Assembly (NCBI RefSeq): GCF_011813015.1 | Contig: NZ_QHLQ01000007.1 | Coordinates: 122,183-186,182, forward strand | Reading direction: 5' to 3' | Source of the DNA: Parasedimentitalea denitrificans | GTDB lineage: Bacteria; Pseudomonadota; Alphaproteobacteria; Rhodobacterales; Rhodobacteraceae | Length of the DNA stretch: 64,000 bases | Shown here: positions 54,614 to 63,899 of the stretch, one piece after another | Layout of the letters: the number at the start of each line of letters is the position of its first letter | How positions within the stretch are numbered: position 1 is the first letter of the stretch | Translations under genes and position numbers: made by a program | The notes under the pieces: model-generated | The model's database searches: none | Seen by the model: only the letters and a program-made list of their open reading frames with translations | Told to the model about the DNA's origin: nothing

Positions 54614-56644
54614 ATGAGCATTCAACAGGTTTCCAGTTTTGCCAGTGGTCAGTGGATTGCTCCGGGTGCGGGTGCCCGCAATATCGCCAGCGCCATCACC
54701 GGTGAGGTCATCGCCACCGCAGGCAACGACGCGCTGGATGTGCAGGCGATGCTGGACTATGGCCGCAATGTTGGTGGCCCCTCCCTGCGCGCGATGACGT
54801 TCCACGACCGCGCCCGCATGCTCAAGGCGCTGGCCGGACATCTAAACCAGCACAAGCAGGCGCTATACGAAGCCTCGTTTGATACCGGAGCCACCCAAAG
54901 CGACCACATGATCGACGTGGATGGCGGCATCGGCACCATGTTTGTCTTTGCCTCTAAGGGTCGCCGCGAAATGCCCGACGCGCAGGTCTATCTGGACGGC
55001 GACGTCGAACAGCTCAGCCGCAATGGCACCTTTTTGGGGCAGCACATCTGCACCCCGTTGCAGGGCGTCGCGGTGCACATCAACGCCTTCAACTTCCCGG
55101 TCTGGGGGATGTTGGAAAAACTGGCGCCTACCCTGCTGGCCGGTGTACCCGCCATTGTGAAACCAGCGACTAATAGCTGCTATGTGACTGAACTTGCCGT
55201 GCGTCTGATGCTCGACAGTGGCATCCTGCCTGCCGGTGCACTGCAACTTGTGTCTGGCGGTCTGGGCGACATGCTGGATCATTTGGGCATGATGGATGTG
55301 GTCAGCTTTACCGGATCAGCCAATACCGCGCTGAAACTACGCTCCAACCCGGTGATCCTGGAAAACTCGGTCCGGTTCGTGGCCGAACAGGATAGCCTAA
55401 ACGCCTCGATCCTTGGCCCCGATGCCATACCCGGCACACCTGAATTTGACCTGTTCGTCAAAGAGGTCAGCCGCGAGATGACCACCAAGGCAGGCCAAAA
55501 ATGTACCGCTGTGCGTCGCATCATCGCGCCAAACGGCCAAGTTGAGGCCGTTATCGAGGCCCTGTCGGCCCGTCTGGCCAAGACCACCATCGGTGACCCA
55601 CGGCTTGAAACCACCCGCATGGGCGCGCTGGTCAGCATGGGCCAGAAACACGACGTGCTGGAAAAGGCCGCCATTATCGGGACTGAGGCCACACGCGTTT
55701 ACGGCGATCCCGACAGCTTCACCGTGGACGGCGCTGACGCCGACAAAGGTGCCTTTGTCCCACCAATGCTGTTCCACTGCGCCGACCCCGACAATGCCCA
55801 ACGCGTCCACGACACCGAGGCCTTTGGCCCCGTGTCCACCGTAATGGGCTATCGCGATGTGGATCACGCGGTGGAACTAGCCAACAAGGGTCAGGGCTCG
55901 CTGGTGGCATCCGTCATTACACATGACGCTGAGGTCGCCCGTCAGGTCGCCATGGGCGCGGGTGCCTATCATGGGCGTTTGTACTTCAACAACCGCGACA
56001 GCATGGGCGAAAGCACCGGCCACGGCTCGCCCCTGCCCCACATGGTTCACGGCGGCCCCGGTCGTGCCGGCGGTGGCGAGGAGTTGGGCGGCGTGCGCGG
56101 CGTCATGCACTACATGCAACGCACCGCCATTCAGGGTAGCCCTGACATCCTGTCCGCCATTGGTCAGCAATGGGTGCCAGGCGGAACCGAGATCGAAGGC
56201 CCCGCGCACCCCTTCACCCGCAAGTTCGGTGAGCTATCAATTGGCGAAACCCTTTACAGCCCTTCACGTACTGTGACGCTGGAAGACATCGAAACCTTTG
56301 CCAACTTCACTGGCGATACCTTCTATGCCCACATGGACGACGCCGCCGCCAAGCGGAACCCATTCTTCCCCGGTCGTGTTGCGCATGGTTACCTGCTGTT
56401 GTCTTTCGCTGCCGGCCTGTTTGTTGAACCCAACGAAGGCCCAGTTCTGGCCAACACCGGGCTGGACAACCTGCGATTCATGCAGCCGGTTTCAGCCGGA
56501 GACAGCATCAAGGTGCGATTGACGGTGAAGAAAAAGACCCCACGCAACGAGGAATATGGCGAGGTGCGCTGGCACGTGACGCTGACCAATCAGGCCGACG
56601 AGAAGGTTGCAGAATACGAGCTGCTGACCATGAACGCCTTCTGA
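54614..56644 (+). CDS. paaZ: Bifunctional oxepin-CoA hydrolase/aldehyde dehydrogenase PaaZ
   Basis: Cleaves the oxepin-CoA ring and oxidises the resulting semialdehyde; 676 aa. The aldehyde dehydrogenase domain (1-510) has a catalytic Cys in AGQKCTAVRR (near 295) and Glu in VAEQDSLNAS (near 256). The C-terminal MaoC-type hydratase domain (about 540-676) has FTGDTFYAHMDDAAAK with the Asp/His pair. It starts from the divergent promoter with the operator. The PaaX-like gene follows 94 bases after. Confidence 0.96.
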   Translation: MSIQQVSSFASGQWIAPGAGARNIASAITGEVIATAGNDALDVQAMLDYGRNVGGPSLRAMTFHDRARMLKALAGHLNQHKQALYEASFDTGATQSDHMIDVDGGIGTMFVFASKGRREMPDAQVYLDGDVEQLSRNGTFLGQHICTPLQGVAVHINAFNFPVWGMLEKLAPTLLAGVPAIVKPATNSCYVTELAVRLMLDSGILPAGALQLVSGGLGDMLDHLGMMDVVSFTGSANTALKLRSNPVILENSVRFVAEQDSLNASILGPDAIPGTPEFDLFVKEVSREMTTKAGQKCTAVRRIIAPNGQVEAVIEALSARLAKTTIGDPRLETTRMGALVSMGQKHDVLEKAAIIGTEATRVYGDPDSFTVDGADADKGAFVPPMLFHCADPDNAQRVHDTEAFGPVSTVMGYRDVDHAVELANKGQGSLVASVITHDAEVARQVAMGAGAYHGRLYFNNRDSMGESTGHGSPLPHMVHGGPGRAGGGEELGGVRGVMHYMQRTAIQGSPDILSAIGQQWVPGGTEIEGPAHPFTRKFGELSIGETLYSPSRTVTLEDIETFANFTGDTFYAHMDDAAAKRNPFFPGRVAHGYLLLSFAAGLFVEPNEGPVLANTGLDNLRFMQPVSAGDSIKVRLTVKKKTPRNEEYGEVRWHVTLTNQADEKVAEYELLTMNAF

Positions 56645-56703
56645 TCTGGATGGCCGTACTACCTAGGGTTAAGCAACACCTTGCCACCGCACGGAATTAG
56701 ACT

Positions 56704-56725
56704 GGTCTCCTCTACCGAGGAGACC
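56704..56725 (+). promoter_or_regulatory. Hairpin before the PaaX-like gene
   Basis: Perfect 9-bp stem GGTCTCCTC/GAGGAGACC with TACC loop. Its right arm contains the only GAGGAG near the start codon, 15 bases before the ATG, so it would hide that site. It may be a paaZ terminator, an operator, or a translation control element. Confidence 0.45.
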
Positions 56726-56737
56726 TACATTAACCCT

Positions 56738-57541
56738 ATGACCCATTCCACGGACCAATGGTTTAAAACCAGTATTGACCTACTAAGTGACCCGCAAAAC
56801 CAACGTGTTTGGTCGGTCATCATTTCGCTGTTCGGCGATATGGCACAACGACCTGATGACCAGATCAGCGGAGCCGCCCTAACCCGCATCATCACGCCAA
56901 TGGGGATCAAACCCGAAGCGATCCGGGTTGCGTTACATCGGTTGCGCAAAGACGGCTGGCTTGAGAGCGCGCGTACAGGTCGGGCGTCGACCCATTACCT
57001 AACCCAATACGGCCGCGACCAATGTTCCTCTGTCACCTCACGGATCTACGCTCGCGATCCAGTTCTGCCACAAGAATTACATGTGCTGATTGCCGCCGGT
57101 GGTTTTGGTCAAGACGCACTGGACGAGGCACTGATGCTGCCCCGCTATATCTCGGTCAACCGCACCACAGCCTTGGGGTACGGTCCCAAGCCAAAAACAT
57201 CGCATGATTTGCTGGCCCTTGAGGCTGACAGCTACTCTCTACCCGACTGGCTCAAAGCTCAGCTATTTCCTGCTGAGCTGTCGCAGTCCTGTGCCGCGCT
57301 TTTCAAGGTAGTCAGTAGTATTTCAGATCCACCACCGGGGTTAAGCTCAGCGCAAGTGGCGTCGCTGCGCACCCTGATTGTTCATCGCTGGCGGCGCATT
57401 GTGTTGCGGCATCCTGATCTTCCAATAGACTTTCACCCAACAACCTGGCCCGGTGTCGCCTGCCGAGACAAAGTCTTTGCATTACTGGACCAGTTGCCCC
57501 TTCCAAACCTGGCCGAACTAAGAGAGCCTGTGGAAGCCTAA
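56738..57541 (+). CDS. PaaX-family transcriptional regulator
   Basis: A 267-residue regulator with a winged-helix N-terminal domain (about 18-85; VWSVIISLFGDMAQRP, IKPEAIRVALHRLRKDGWLESAR) and the PaaX C-terminal region. Known PaaX proteins repress phenylacetate genes and are relieved by phenylacetyl-CoA. The paaR-like protein seems to share the job, so this copy may act on other genes. The ATG has no close ribosome site; earlier starts are worse. Confidence 0.85.
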   Translation: MTHSTDQWFKTSIDLLSDPQNQRVWSVIISLFGDMAQRPDDQISGAALTRIITPMGIKPEAIRVALHRLRKDGWLESARTGRASTHYLTQYGRDQCSSVTSRIYARDPVLPQELHVLIAAGGFGQDALDEALMLPRYISVNRTTALGYGPKPKTSHDLLALEADSYSLPDWLKAQLFPAELSQSCAALFKVVSSISDPPPGLSSAQVASLRTLIVHRWRRIVLRHPDLPIDFHPTTWPGVACRDKVFALLDQLPLPNLAELREPVEA

Positions 57542-57569
57542 AAGAAAAATACGGCGTGGAGCCAGATCT

Positions 57570-58526
57570 ATGACAGTCCTGAATACTCTCGGCGTTGCAT
57601 CGTTGGCAGCGACTACCGCCTTTCTCTCAGTGACACATCTGAAAACCCGCCGCCTGGCGCGGCAGGCAGAGGAGCTGGTGCCATCGGTCGGTAAATTCCA
57701 ACCCGTTCCGGGCGGTGTGATCCACTACGTTGAAATGGGCCCTGCCGATGCCCAACCACTGGTTCTGATCCACGGGCTGTCAGGTCAGTTGCAGCATTTC
57801 ACCTACGCCTTGGCTGACCTGTTGGCACCGGATTTCCGTTTGATCATTCTGGATCGTCCCGGATGCGGATATTCAACCCGTGACCACGATCAACTGGCTA
57901 TTCTGCCCGAACAGGCAAGGATGATTCAGAGTTTTCTGGACATTTTGGAAATCGAACAACCGATCCTGTGTGGGCATTCTCTGGGCGGTGCCGTCGCCCT
58001 AGCTATGGCGCTGGATGCACCTGAACAAATTCGAGGCCTTGCCCTGCTGGCGCCGCTGACCCACCCGGTAGAGGAGGTTGGCGTCTTCAAGGGCCTAATC
58101 GTCCACACGCCATTTGTGCGGCGCCTGATGGCTCAGACGGTTGCTATCCCTGCTGCCCAACGCAACGCCACTGATATCCTGCAGCAGGTGTTTGCCCCGA
58201 CCCCCTGCCCCGACGATTTTGCCATTCAGGCCGGAGCGGTACTGGGGATGCGGCCCAAAAGCTTTGTCACGGCCTCGGCTGACGCAACATTGGCCAGCGG
58301 GAATATAGCGCTGCAATCCGCCCGCTATGCTTCGGAGTTAAAGACCCCCGGCGCAGTGCTGTTTGGCGAACAAGACGCGGTGTTGAGCCCACAGATGAAC
58401 GGCACCACGATGGAGTGTTTTGGGCTGCCCTGCGAGATGTTGCCCAATCAGGGCCATATGTTGCCGATTTGCGCTCCAGAGCAGTGCAATGCGTTCATTC
58501 GAGAGACCGCAGAAAAGCTGAAATAA
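57570..58526 (+). CDS. Alpha/beta-hydrolase with N-terminal hydrophobic segment
   Basis: A 318-residue hydrolase. The first 25 residues are hydrophobic and may anchor it in the membrane. The oxyanion region LVLIHGLSGQ is near 66-75; the nucleophile elbow is GHSLGG (Ser in it near 134); Asp in GEQDAVLSP and His in NQGHMLPI complete the triad. It follows the PaaX-like gene by 28 bases. Substrate unknown. Confidence 0.88.
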   Translation: MTVLNTLGVASLAATTAFLSVTHLKTRRLARQAEELVPSVGKFQPVPGGVIHYVEMGPADAQPLVLIHGLSGQLQHFTYALADLLAPDFRLIILDRPGCGYSTRDHDQLAILPEQARMIQSFLDILEIEQPILCGHSLGGAVALAMALDAPEQIRGLALLAPLTHPVEEVGVFKGLIVHTPFVRRLMAQTVAIPAAQRNATDILQQVFAPTPCPDDFAIQAGAVLGMRPKSFVTASADATLASGNIALQSARYASELKTPGAVLFGEQDAVLSPQMNGTTMECFGLPCEMLPNQGHMLPICAPEQCNAFIRETAEKLK

Positions 58527-58664
58527 GCGTTTTTCAACCTCCCCGATCCGATCCAACGCGGCCAGTTTTCAGGACTGTCAGAAAAAGAGACCTGAATACA
58601 CATTTGCAGCGATTTATCTCTTGACCCCACCCCGTGAAACTCCTAAATCGCCTGCACACAGAGT

Positions 58665-58741
58665 GGCGGTATAGCTCAGTTGGTTAGAGCAGCGGAATCA
58701 TAATCCGCGTGTCCGGGGTTCAAGTCCCTGTACCGCCACCA
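58665..58741 (+). tRNA. tRNA with CAU anticodon, probably tRNA-Met (elongator)
   Basis: A 77-base cloverleaf with encoded CCA: acceptor GGCGGTA/TACCGCC, D-stem GCTC/GAGC, anticodon stem GCGGA/TCCGC with loop ATCATAA giving anticodon CAU, T-stem CGGGG/CCCTG (one mismatch-type pair). CAU is read by initiator, elongator Met and Ile2 tRNAs. No three G-C pairs typical of the initiator stand in the anticodon stem, and the acceptor is not that of Ile2 as I know it, so elongator Met is preferred. Confidence 0.88.
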
Positions 58742-58938
58742 AAGATTCCTAAAAGACGAATACCTTCTTGCAAGTCGCAGATTGCGAGCCTGTTTCAGGT
58801 CGTAGGCTGTTGTTGCAAAAGTTCATGGGTATCGGAGTGTAACAAGCCGTAAGTGCAGTACACCACGTCCGTTCGACCCGTTGTGCGTTTCCGCGCCATT
58901 TCTGGTTGCCGATCAATGTTATCTACTTTGACGGCTGC
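58742..58938 (+). other. Unassigned 200-base stretch between tRNA and terminator
   Basis: No ORF with a ribosome site is seen. Because a strong terminator lies at its end without any coding region between, it may be the tRNA 3' trailer or a small RNA of 150-230 bases. Confidence 0.4.
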
Positions 58939-58973
58939 ACTGGTGGCCACATACCCGGGCCACCAGTATTTTT
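58939..58973 (+). terminator. Strong intrinsic terminator without adjacent gene
   Basis: Perfect 10-bp stem ACTGGTGGCC/GGCCACCAGT with 9-base loop, then ATTTTTA. It comes about 200 bases after the tRNA and before the convergent chemoreceptor gene. Confidence 0.85.
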
Positions 58974-59044
58974 AGGTTTCTGTCTTCTGCAACACTCAGG
59001 GCCTTGGACACAGGCTCTGAGTATTCACTAGGGCAGGCAGACAG

Positions 59045-60871
59045 TTAGAAGTCATCCCAGCGATTTGCTTCTTTTGGAGCGTCGATGAACTGTGCTTCCA
59101 GCTCAGCCTCCATTGAACCATGCGCTGTTGGCATTGTTGGTTCGGCTGGAGTGAAAGGCACTGTGTTCGAGCTACCTTGGCCGGTGTTGAAAACAGACAC
59201 ATGTTGGGCCAATGCCGAGGCATCATTGCGCAGCAATTGACCCGCGGCGGTTGCTTCCTCGACCATTGCAGCGTTCTGCTGGGTCACTTGGTCAAGCTGA
59301 GACACACCGGTGTTGATTTCAGTCAGTGTGATCGCCTGTTCGGCAGCCCCGGCAGCGATACCTGAAATATGCTCGGAGATTTCGCCAACACGCTCAGTGA
59401 TCTTCTTAAGCTCCTGACCGGCGCGTCCAACCAAATCAACACCCTGATTTACCTGATTGGCACTTTCCGAGATGAGGCTCTTGATCTCCATCGCCGCGTC
59501 CGAAGACCGCTGAGCCAAGGCGCGAACCTCAGATGCGACCACCGCAAAACCACGGCCGGCCTCACCCGCACGAGCGGCTTCGACCCCTGCGTTTAGAGCC
59601 AAAAGGTTGGTCTGGAACGAGATGTCATCAATAACAGTAATGATCTGCGAAATCTTGCTAGAGGATTCCTCGATCTGCGACATGGCGTTCACGGCGTTCG
59701 TCACAACTGTATCACTGTTTTCTGCAGTGGTTTTGGCATCCATTGCGATCGATTCTGCCTGACGCGCGCCATCCGCTGCTGACTTTACACTTACTGTCAG
59801 CTCTTCCATGGCAGCTGCCGTCTGCTCTAGCGTTGCAGCTTGGCTTTCTGTCCGGTGAGACAAGTCATCCGACGATTGGCTGATCTCTGTTGCACCGGCC
59901 TGAATGCGGGTAGAGTTTTCAACGACGGTGCCGATGATCTCCAGCATCTTTTGAACCGTGGTGTTGAAGTTCAGACGCAATTCTTCGTAGTTCGATGCAA
60001 AGGGTCTATCCAGTGTCCGTGTCAGATCACCTTCTGACAAGCTCTGTAGGCCTTTGCTCAGCTGTGCAACTACAGCCTCTTGCTGTTCCTGTTCAGCACG
60101 CTGTGCGTCTTCTGCAGCCTTACCAATTTGCAGCTGTTCTTTCAGCTCTTCCAGATGGCGGCCGATACGTCCGATTTCATCACCGCGTGTTTGATAGATT
60201 GGTTCGTCATCATAGGTTCCTTGGGCAATTCCTGAAATGGATTCGCCAACACGGGCCAGAGGAACGCCCATCAGGCGGTGCAGCGCAAAGGCAGACAGGG
60301 CAACAAGTGCCAAGAATGCGACAGACGCGACCCCGAGGGCGATCAGCTTACCTTGGCCCAAAGAAGCGATGTCGACTTCTGGGGTCCAAACGAAAGCAAC
60401 AGATCCGACAAAGTTGTCACCAGAAGTACCCACTCTCGATGGTGCGGCGGTGATAAAGCCTGAGGCGTCACTTTGCATTTCACCGGCCTTCAGCGCGGCA
60501 GCAGCCAAGCCTGCGAGTGCGCTACGGTCAGCCTTGGATATAGCTCCTGATTCAGCAATCACTCCACCCTCAGAATCAAGTGCAACACCGTATGTAGCGC
60601 GACCCTGTGTCCGGGATAGTACCCCCTCTAGGCGGTCGGCCAGAGGACCGGTGTTTTTAAAGCGGATGGACCCACCGCTGGTTGATGCGACCTCGACCGT
60701 CATATTGCGGCCGAGGTTCTGAACGCCGTGAACGATCGAGCGTTCTTGCATCTTGTTGTTTGCGACAGTTAACAGTGCTGCCAGAGTCAAAGTACTCACG
60801 ACTATTAACAGCATACACTTTACGAACAGGGACATCCTATTGAATAGTCCGGAGAATTTTGGCTCTTGCAT
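59045..60871 (-). CDS. Methyl-accepting chemotaxis protein with C-terminal WxxF tail
   Basis: Membrane chemoreceptor, 608 aa. Helices at about 18-38 and 185-207 enclose a periplasmic sensor domain of about 150 residues; HAMP follows (about 207-262), then the coiled-coil signalling domain with the tip [20 protein letters not shown] and [19 protein letters not shown]. The last five residues RWDDF match the x-W-x-x-F tether for CheR/CheB. The ATG in MQEPKF is used; a TTG two codons upstream is possible. Downstream of the rhodanese gene on the same strand; no che genes are in the window. Confidence 0.94.
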   Translation of the reverse strand: MQEPKFSGLFNRMSLFVKCMLLIVVSTLTLAALLTVANNKMQERSIVHGVQNLGRNMTVEVASTSGGSIRFKNTGPLADRLEGVLSRTQGRATYGVALDSEGGVIAESGAISKADRSALAGLAAAALKAGEMQSDASGFITAAPSRVGTSGDNFVGSVAFVWTPEVDIASLGQGKLIALGVASVAFLALVALSAFALHRLMGVPLARVGESISGIAQGTYDDEPIYQTRGDEIGRIGRHLEELKEQLQIGKAAEDAQRAEQEQQEAVVAQLSKGLQSLSEGDLTRTLDRPFASNYEELRLNFNTTVQKMLEIIGTVVENSTRIQAGATEISQSSDDLSHRTESQAATLEQTAAAMEELTVSVKSAADGARQAESIAMDAKTTAENSDTVVTNAVNAMSQIEESSSKISQIITVIDDISFQTNLLALNAGVEAARAGEAGRGFAVVASEVRALAQRSSDAAMEIKSLISESANQVNQGVDLVGRAGQELKKITERVGEISEHISGIAAGAAEQAITLTEINTGVSQLDQVTQQNAAMVEEATAAGQLLRNDASALAQHVSVFNTGQGSSNTVPFTPAEPTMPTAHGSMEAELEAQFIDAPKEANRWDDF

Positions 60872-60940
60872 TGTCAATCTGCCTTTATAGGTCTTAACGT
60901 CTATCTTGCTATCTATGGCCGCTAAAATAGCTGCCCGGTA

Positions 60941-61345
60941 TTACTCGACGGGCAGACCAGAGGCTTGCCACTCAGGGAAACCATCACGAAGATAGTGGAC
61001 AGAGGTGTAACCCCAGGACACAGCCATTTCGGTTGCTTGCGAAGAGCGCATGCACGAATGACCGTTGCAGTAGAAAACAACAGGTTCGGTTTTGGCGATG
61101 TGCTCAGCCAGTGTTTCTTCTGAAAGAGTTGTTTTTGAATCCAAATGGATGGCGCCGGGGATGCGACCAAGCTCAACGTCTGCTGGCTTGCGTACATCGA
61201 TAAATTTCACACCGTTGCCAAACAGATCGGCTGCTGCTTCGATAGAAACTGTAGTGGCGCCATCAATACTGGCTGGCGAAACTTCCGCTGTCGCAACATT
61301 TGCGACCAGTAGGGATGCGGCGGCTAGGCTTGCTAAAATCTTCAT
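60941..61345 (-). CDS. Periplasmic rhodanese-like domain protein
   Basis: A 134-residue protein with a Sec signal peptide (1-20, ending ANVATA) and one rhodanese domain: FIDVRKPADVELGRIPGAIHLD and the active loop VVFYCNGHSCMRS. The loop keeps Cys but reads CNGHSCMR rather than a plain C-x-x-G-x-R, with a second Cys five residues on. It may carry sulfur or act as a redox/thiol sensor. GGAAAG precedes the ATG. It lies 69 bases upstream of the chemoreceptor on the same strand. Confidence 0.88.
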   Translation of the reverse strand: MKILASLAAASLLVANVATAEVSPASIDGATTVSIEAAADLFGNGVKFIDVRKPADVELGRIPGAIHLDSKTTLSEETLAEHIAKTEPVVFYCNGHSCMRSSQATEMAVSWGYTSVHYLRDGFPEWQASGLPVE

Positions 61346-61606
61346 TCTGTAACTTTCCAACTTTGTTCATACCGAACCAGAAATTACAGGCGCTACATTA
61401 AATTACAGTAAAACAAGTAACCTGCTAATAATTCGCCTTTTTCTCAAAATTTAACGTCCACCAACAACCCTTCGTCGATCCGTTTTATTGTGCTGTGACT
61501 ATAGTTTAACTCGGCCACACCGATCAGGCTGTTTCCCTACCTGTTAGAGCAACGAACAATTAGCCGTTGTCCATGGAGACATTTCGATCTGCGAATGTGG
61601 TGGAAA

Positions 61607-61682
61607 TGGCAGGGGCACCAGGGTTCGAACCCGGGACCTACGGTTTTGGAGACCGTCGCTCTACCAACTGAGCTATACCCCT
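61607..61682 (-). tRNA. tRNA-Trp (CCA)
   Basis: A 76-base cloverleaf on the minus strand with encoded CCA end: acceptor AGGGGTA/TGCCCCT type pairing, D-stem GCTC/GAGC, anticodon stem ACGGT/ACCGT with loop CTCCAAA giving anticodon CCA, T-loop TTCGAAC. In many bacteria it stands between tuf and secE-nusG; here the next minus-strand gene is the rhodanese, and tuf lies 2.2 kb upstream. Confidence 0.95.
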
Positions 61683-61826
61683 GCAATGCGGCATGTCCTA
61701 AGCCAGCAGCAGGCGACTGACAAGAGGAAAAACAGTTTTTCTGAGACAGGCTCGTTAAGTTCTCTGCGCTGATCTTTGCGAATGCTCATGCATAGGCTAA
61801 GAGAAAGGCAAAAGAGGACCATTCGC

Positions 61827-62525
61827 TTGAGCCTGAGACGAAAAATTGCGGACAGCAACGCGTTTAACAATACTATCGAACGGTTGATCACCGGGTATGT
61901 GAAATTCTGTTACCGGACCTCGCGTTGGACCCGCAGCGGATTCGCCCCGATGGAGGAGCTGGTAGAATCAGGCAAACCGGTCATCATGGTTCTGTGGCAC
62001 CAACGACTGGTGATGTCGCCCTATCTTTTCGATAGTTCCAAGGGGCGCATATGCACGTTGACTTCGGCCGCGCGGGCTGGCCGACTGGCCGGCAAAGTGC
62101 AAGAGCGGATGGGGTTTGACACAATCCCGATGTCCAGCCGCAAGCGCCATGTCGCGCTTTCGCGAGAGGTGCTGCGCCGTATCAAAAATGGAAGTTCGGT
62201 CGGGATAGCCGCCGACGGCCCCCGTGGGCCTGCGCGTGTGTCTTCTGGCGTACCAATCATCTGGGCGCGCAGTTCGGGGTGCAGAGTTTTCACAATCAGC
62301 TTTGCCCAAAAGCGAACCTTCAAATTGCCGACCTGGGACAAACAAATGTTCCCGGTTCCATTCTCGCGTGGTGTCTTGATGTGTGAAGAATGGACCGAGA
62401 ATGTACCGCGCAAACCGACGCCAGAACAGGCCGAGGAGTTGCGCCTGAGCCTAGAGGTGGCACTGGACCGTATTACCGACGCCAGCGATGCGGCGGTGGG
62501 GCGTAGCAGCGCGCCACGCCCCTAA
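61827..62525 (+). CDS. DUF374 lysophospholipid acyltransferase-like protein
   Basis: A 232-residue membrane-associated acyltransferase-like protein. The core shows MVLWHQRLVMSPYLF (His as catalytic base, with Gln-Arg instead of the plain H-x-x-x-x-D), SRKRHVALSREVLRRI and AADGPRGPARVSSG, typical of the DUF374/LPLAT group thought to acylate lipid A-like or phospholipid substrates. The TTG has AGAGGA 8 bases upstream and gives MSLRRKIADS; an ATG 15 codons earlier lacks a site. Confidence 0.82.
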   Translation: MSLRRKIADSNAFNNTIERLITGYVKFCYRTSRWTRSGFAPMEELVESGKPVIMVLWHQRLVMSPYLFDSSKGRICTLTSAARAGRLAGKVQERMGFDTIPMSSRKRHVALSREVLRRIKNGSSVGIAADGPRGPARVSSGVPIIWARSSGCRVFTISFAQKRTFKLPTWDKQMFPVPFSRGVLMCEEWTENVPRKPTPEQAEELRLSLEVALDRITDASDAAVGRSSAPRP

Positions 62526-62529
62526 TAGA

Positions 62530-62910
62530 TCACGTCAGGGCCAGCCCCATCATGACAAGCCCAACAAAGCCCACTGAGTAAGCAGCAGAGCGAATAACGG
62601 GTACGGCCAGCAGATAAGCAGGCAAGTAAGCCAGACGGGCAAAAAAGAACACTGCGCCCCCTAGGCTGGCCTGTTCAACATTTACGTCAGACAATACAAG
62701 GGCCAGCACTGCTAGAACCGCAAATGGTGCCAGGTTTTCCTGAAAGTTACGGTGCGCCCGTTGCGCCCGTGCGTGTACTTTTGCCGGATCAGGATCGCCG
62801 TCGCGCGATCCTAGATAGGCCCCTACCCCAATTCGTGGCAGCAAAAACAACGAGGGCAAAAACAGGCCCGCATAATACAAAATCAACACCAGTAGAATCC
62901 AAGTCAGCAT
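62530..62910 (-). CDS. MAPEG-family membrane protein
   Basis: A 126-residue protein with four hydrophobic helices. The RAQRAHRNFQENLAPFAVL segment is the MAPEG signature, containing the Arg/Asn/Glu residues that bind glutathione in eicosanoid-type enzymes. Bacterial members are often of unknown function. It is convergent with the acyltransferase gene by 4 bases and divergent from the XRE regulator. Confidence 0.88.
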   Translation of the reverse strand: MLTWILLVLILYYAGLFLPSLFLLPRIGVGAYLGSRDGDPDPAKVHARAQRAHRNFQENLAPFAVLAVLALVLSDVNVEQASLGGAVFFFARLAYLPAYLLAVPVIRSAAYSVGFVGLVMMGLALT

Positions 62911-62989
62911 GAGAAGTCCTTTGCCTTTGTTATCCAGTGCAAGTTAGAAAAGTCGGGGAATGGCAACAATTCCCTTGGAGGGAATAGCA

Positions 62990-63760
62990 ATGACTTCGTT
63001 TGGCCACGTCCTGAAAGACATCCGCGCTGCCCGTGGAATGTCGCAAGCCTCTCTGGCGCTGTCGTTGGATTCTACCCAGCGGCATCTTTCGTTTTTGGAA
63101 ACCGGGCGTTCGCTGCCGACCTCATCATTCCTTGCGCGGATTTGCAGGGCGATGGACCTTAATATTGCGCAGCGGGTGAACCTGTACGAGGCCTCGGGGT
63201 TGGCCAATCCCTATACGCGGCGCGATATGGAATCTGACGAGATTCACGCCGCATTGGACATGATCGAGAAACGTGTGTTGGCAAACTGGCCCTTCCCCGC
63301 ATTAGTGCTGGATCCGGATTGGAACGTGTTGCGCAGCAACGCGGTGTTTGACCAGATTTTCGGCGCCTTCATGCCGCAAGGCAATGAGCCTGCAAACCTG
63401 CTAGAAGTCATGATGAGCGAAATGTTTCAGGGGTTGGTCCAGAACTGGGATCAGGCTGCAGGCGTGATGTTCTACCGCCTGCAACGCGCCGCAACCCACA
63501 GTCCGCGTATCGCCAAAGTACTGCAGGCGGCGCAGTCTGAGGGGCGCTTTGCAGGGATGGAACAGCATTTGGGGGAACTCGGTGAAATCCCGATTTTCCT
63601 GCCTATACGCATCGCGCTTCCTAATGGGCCTGTCATGGAACTCAGCTCACTGCTCGGCAAGTTGGCCTCGTGTCAGGATGCCCTAATCGAAGGATTGGAA
63701 ATTGAACTGATGGTGCCACTGGATGAACCATCAGAGCAAGCGATGCGCGCCGATGGTTAA
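62990..63760 (+). CDS. XRE-family regulator with MmyB-like ligand domain
   Basis: A 256-residue regulator. The helix-turn-helix (about 3-60) has RAARGMSQASLALSLDSTQR and SFLETGRSLPTSS; the rest resembles the MmyB/PAS-like domain, with LVLDPDWNVLRSNAVFDQIF, which in relatives binds a fatty acid or other ligand. The ATG with GGAGGG 7-8 bases upstream is chosen over one ten codons earlier. Divergent from the MAPEG gene, which it may control. Confidence 0.9.
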   Translation: MTSFGHVLKDIRAARGMSQASLALSLDSTQRHLSFLETGRSLPTSSFLARICRAMDLNIAQRVNLYEASGLANPYTRRDMESDEIHAALDMIEKRVLANWPFPALVLDPDWNVLRSNAVFDQIFGAFMPQGNEPANLLEVMMSEMFQGLVQNWDQAAGVMFYRLQRAATHSPRIAKVLQAAQSEGRFAGMEQHLGELGEIPIFLPIRIALPNGPVMELSSLLGKLASCQDALIEGLEIELMVPLDEPSEQAMRADG

Positions 63761-63823
63761 CCTGGCACCAACAACTCCAGATCACCGCTACCGTCCAGTT
63801 ATAGAAATCAGTTCTTAGCAATA

Positions 63824-63855
63824 GAAAAAGGGCCGCCCTAAGGCAGCCCTTTCAA
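63824..63855. terminator. Bidirectional terminator between XRE gene and tuf
   Basis: Stem AAAGGGCCGCC/GGCAGCCCTTT (one mismatch) with A-rich and T-rich flanks, 48 bases before the tuf stop on the minus strand; serves as tuf terminator and may stop the XRE transcript. Confidence 0.8.
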
Positions 63856-63899
63856 AACCTTGGTAAGTGGTGCGTGCAAGCACGCACCCTATGCCAAAA

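Noticed and set aside
58665..58741. Initiator tRNA-fMet or tRNA-Ile2 for the CAU tRNA
   Set aside because: The initiator anticodon stem has three G-C pairs, not seen here; the acceptor stem does not look like the Ile2 tRNA known to me. Ile2 is not fully excluded.
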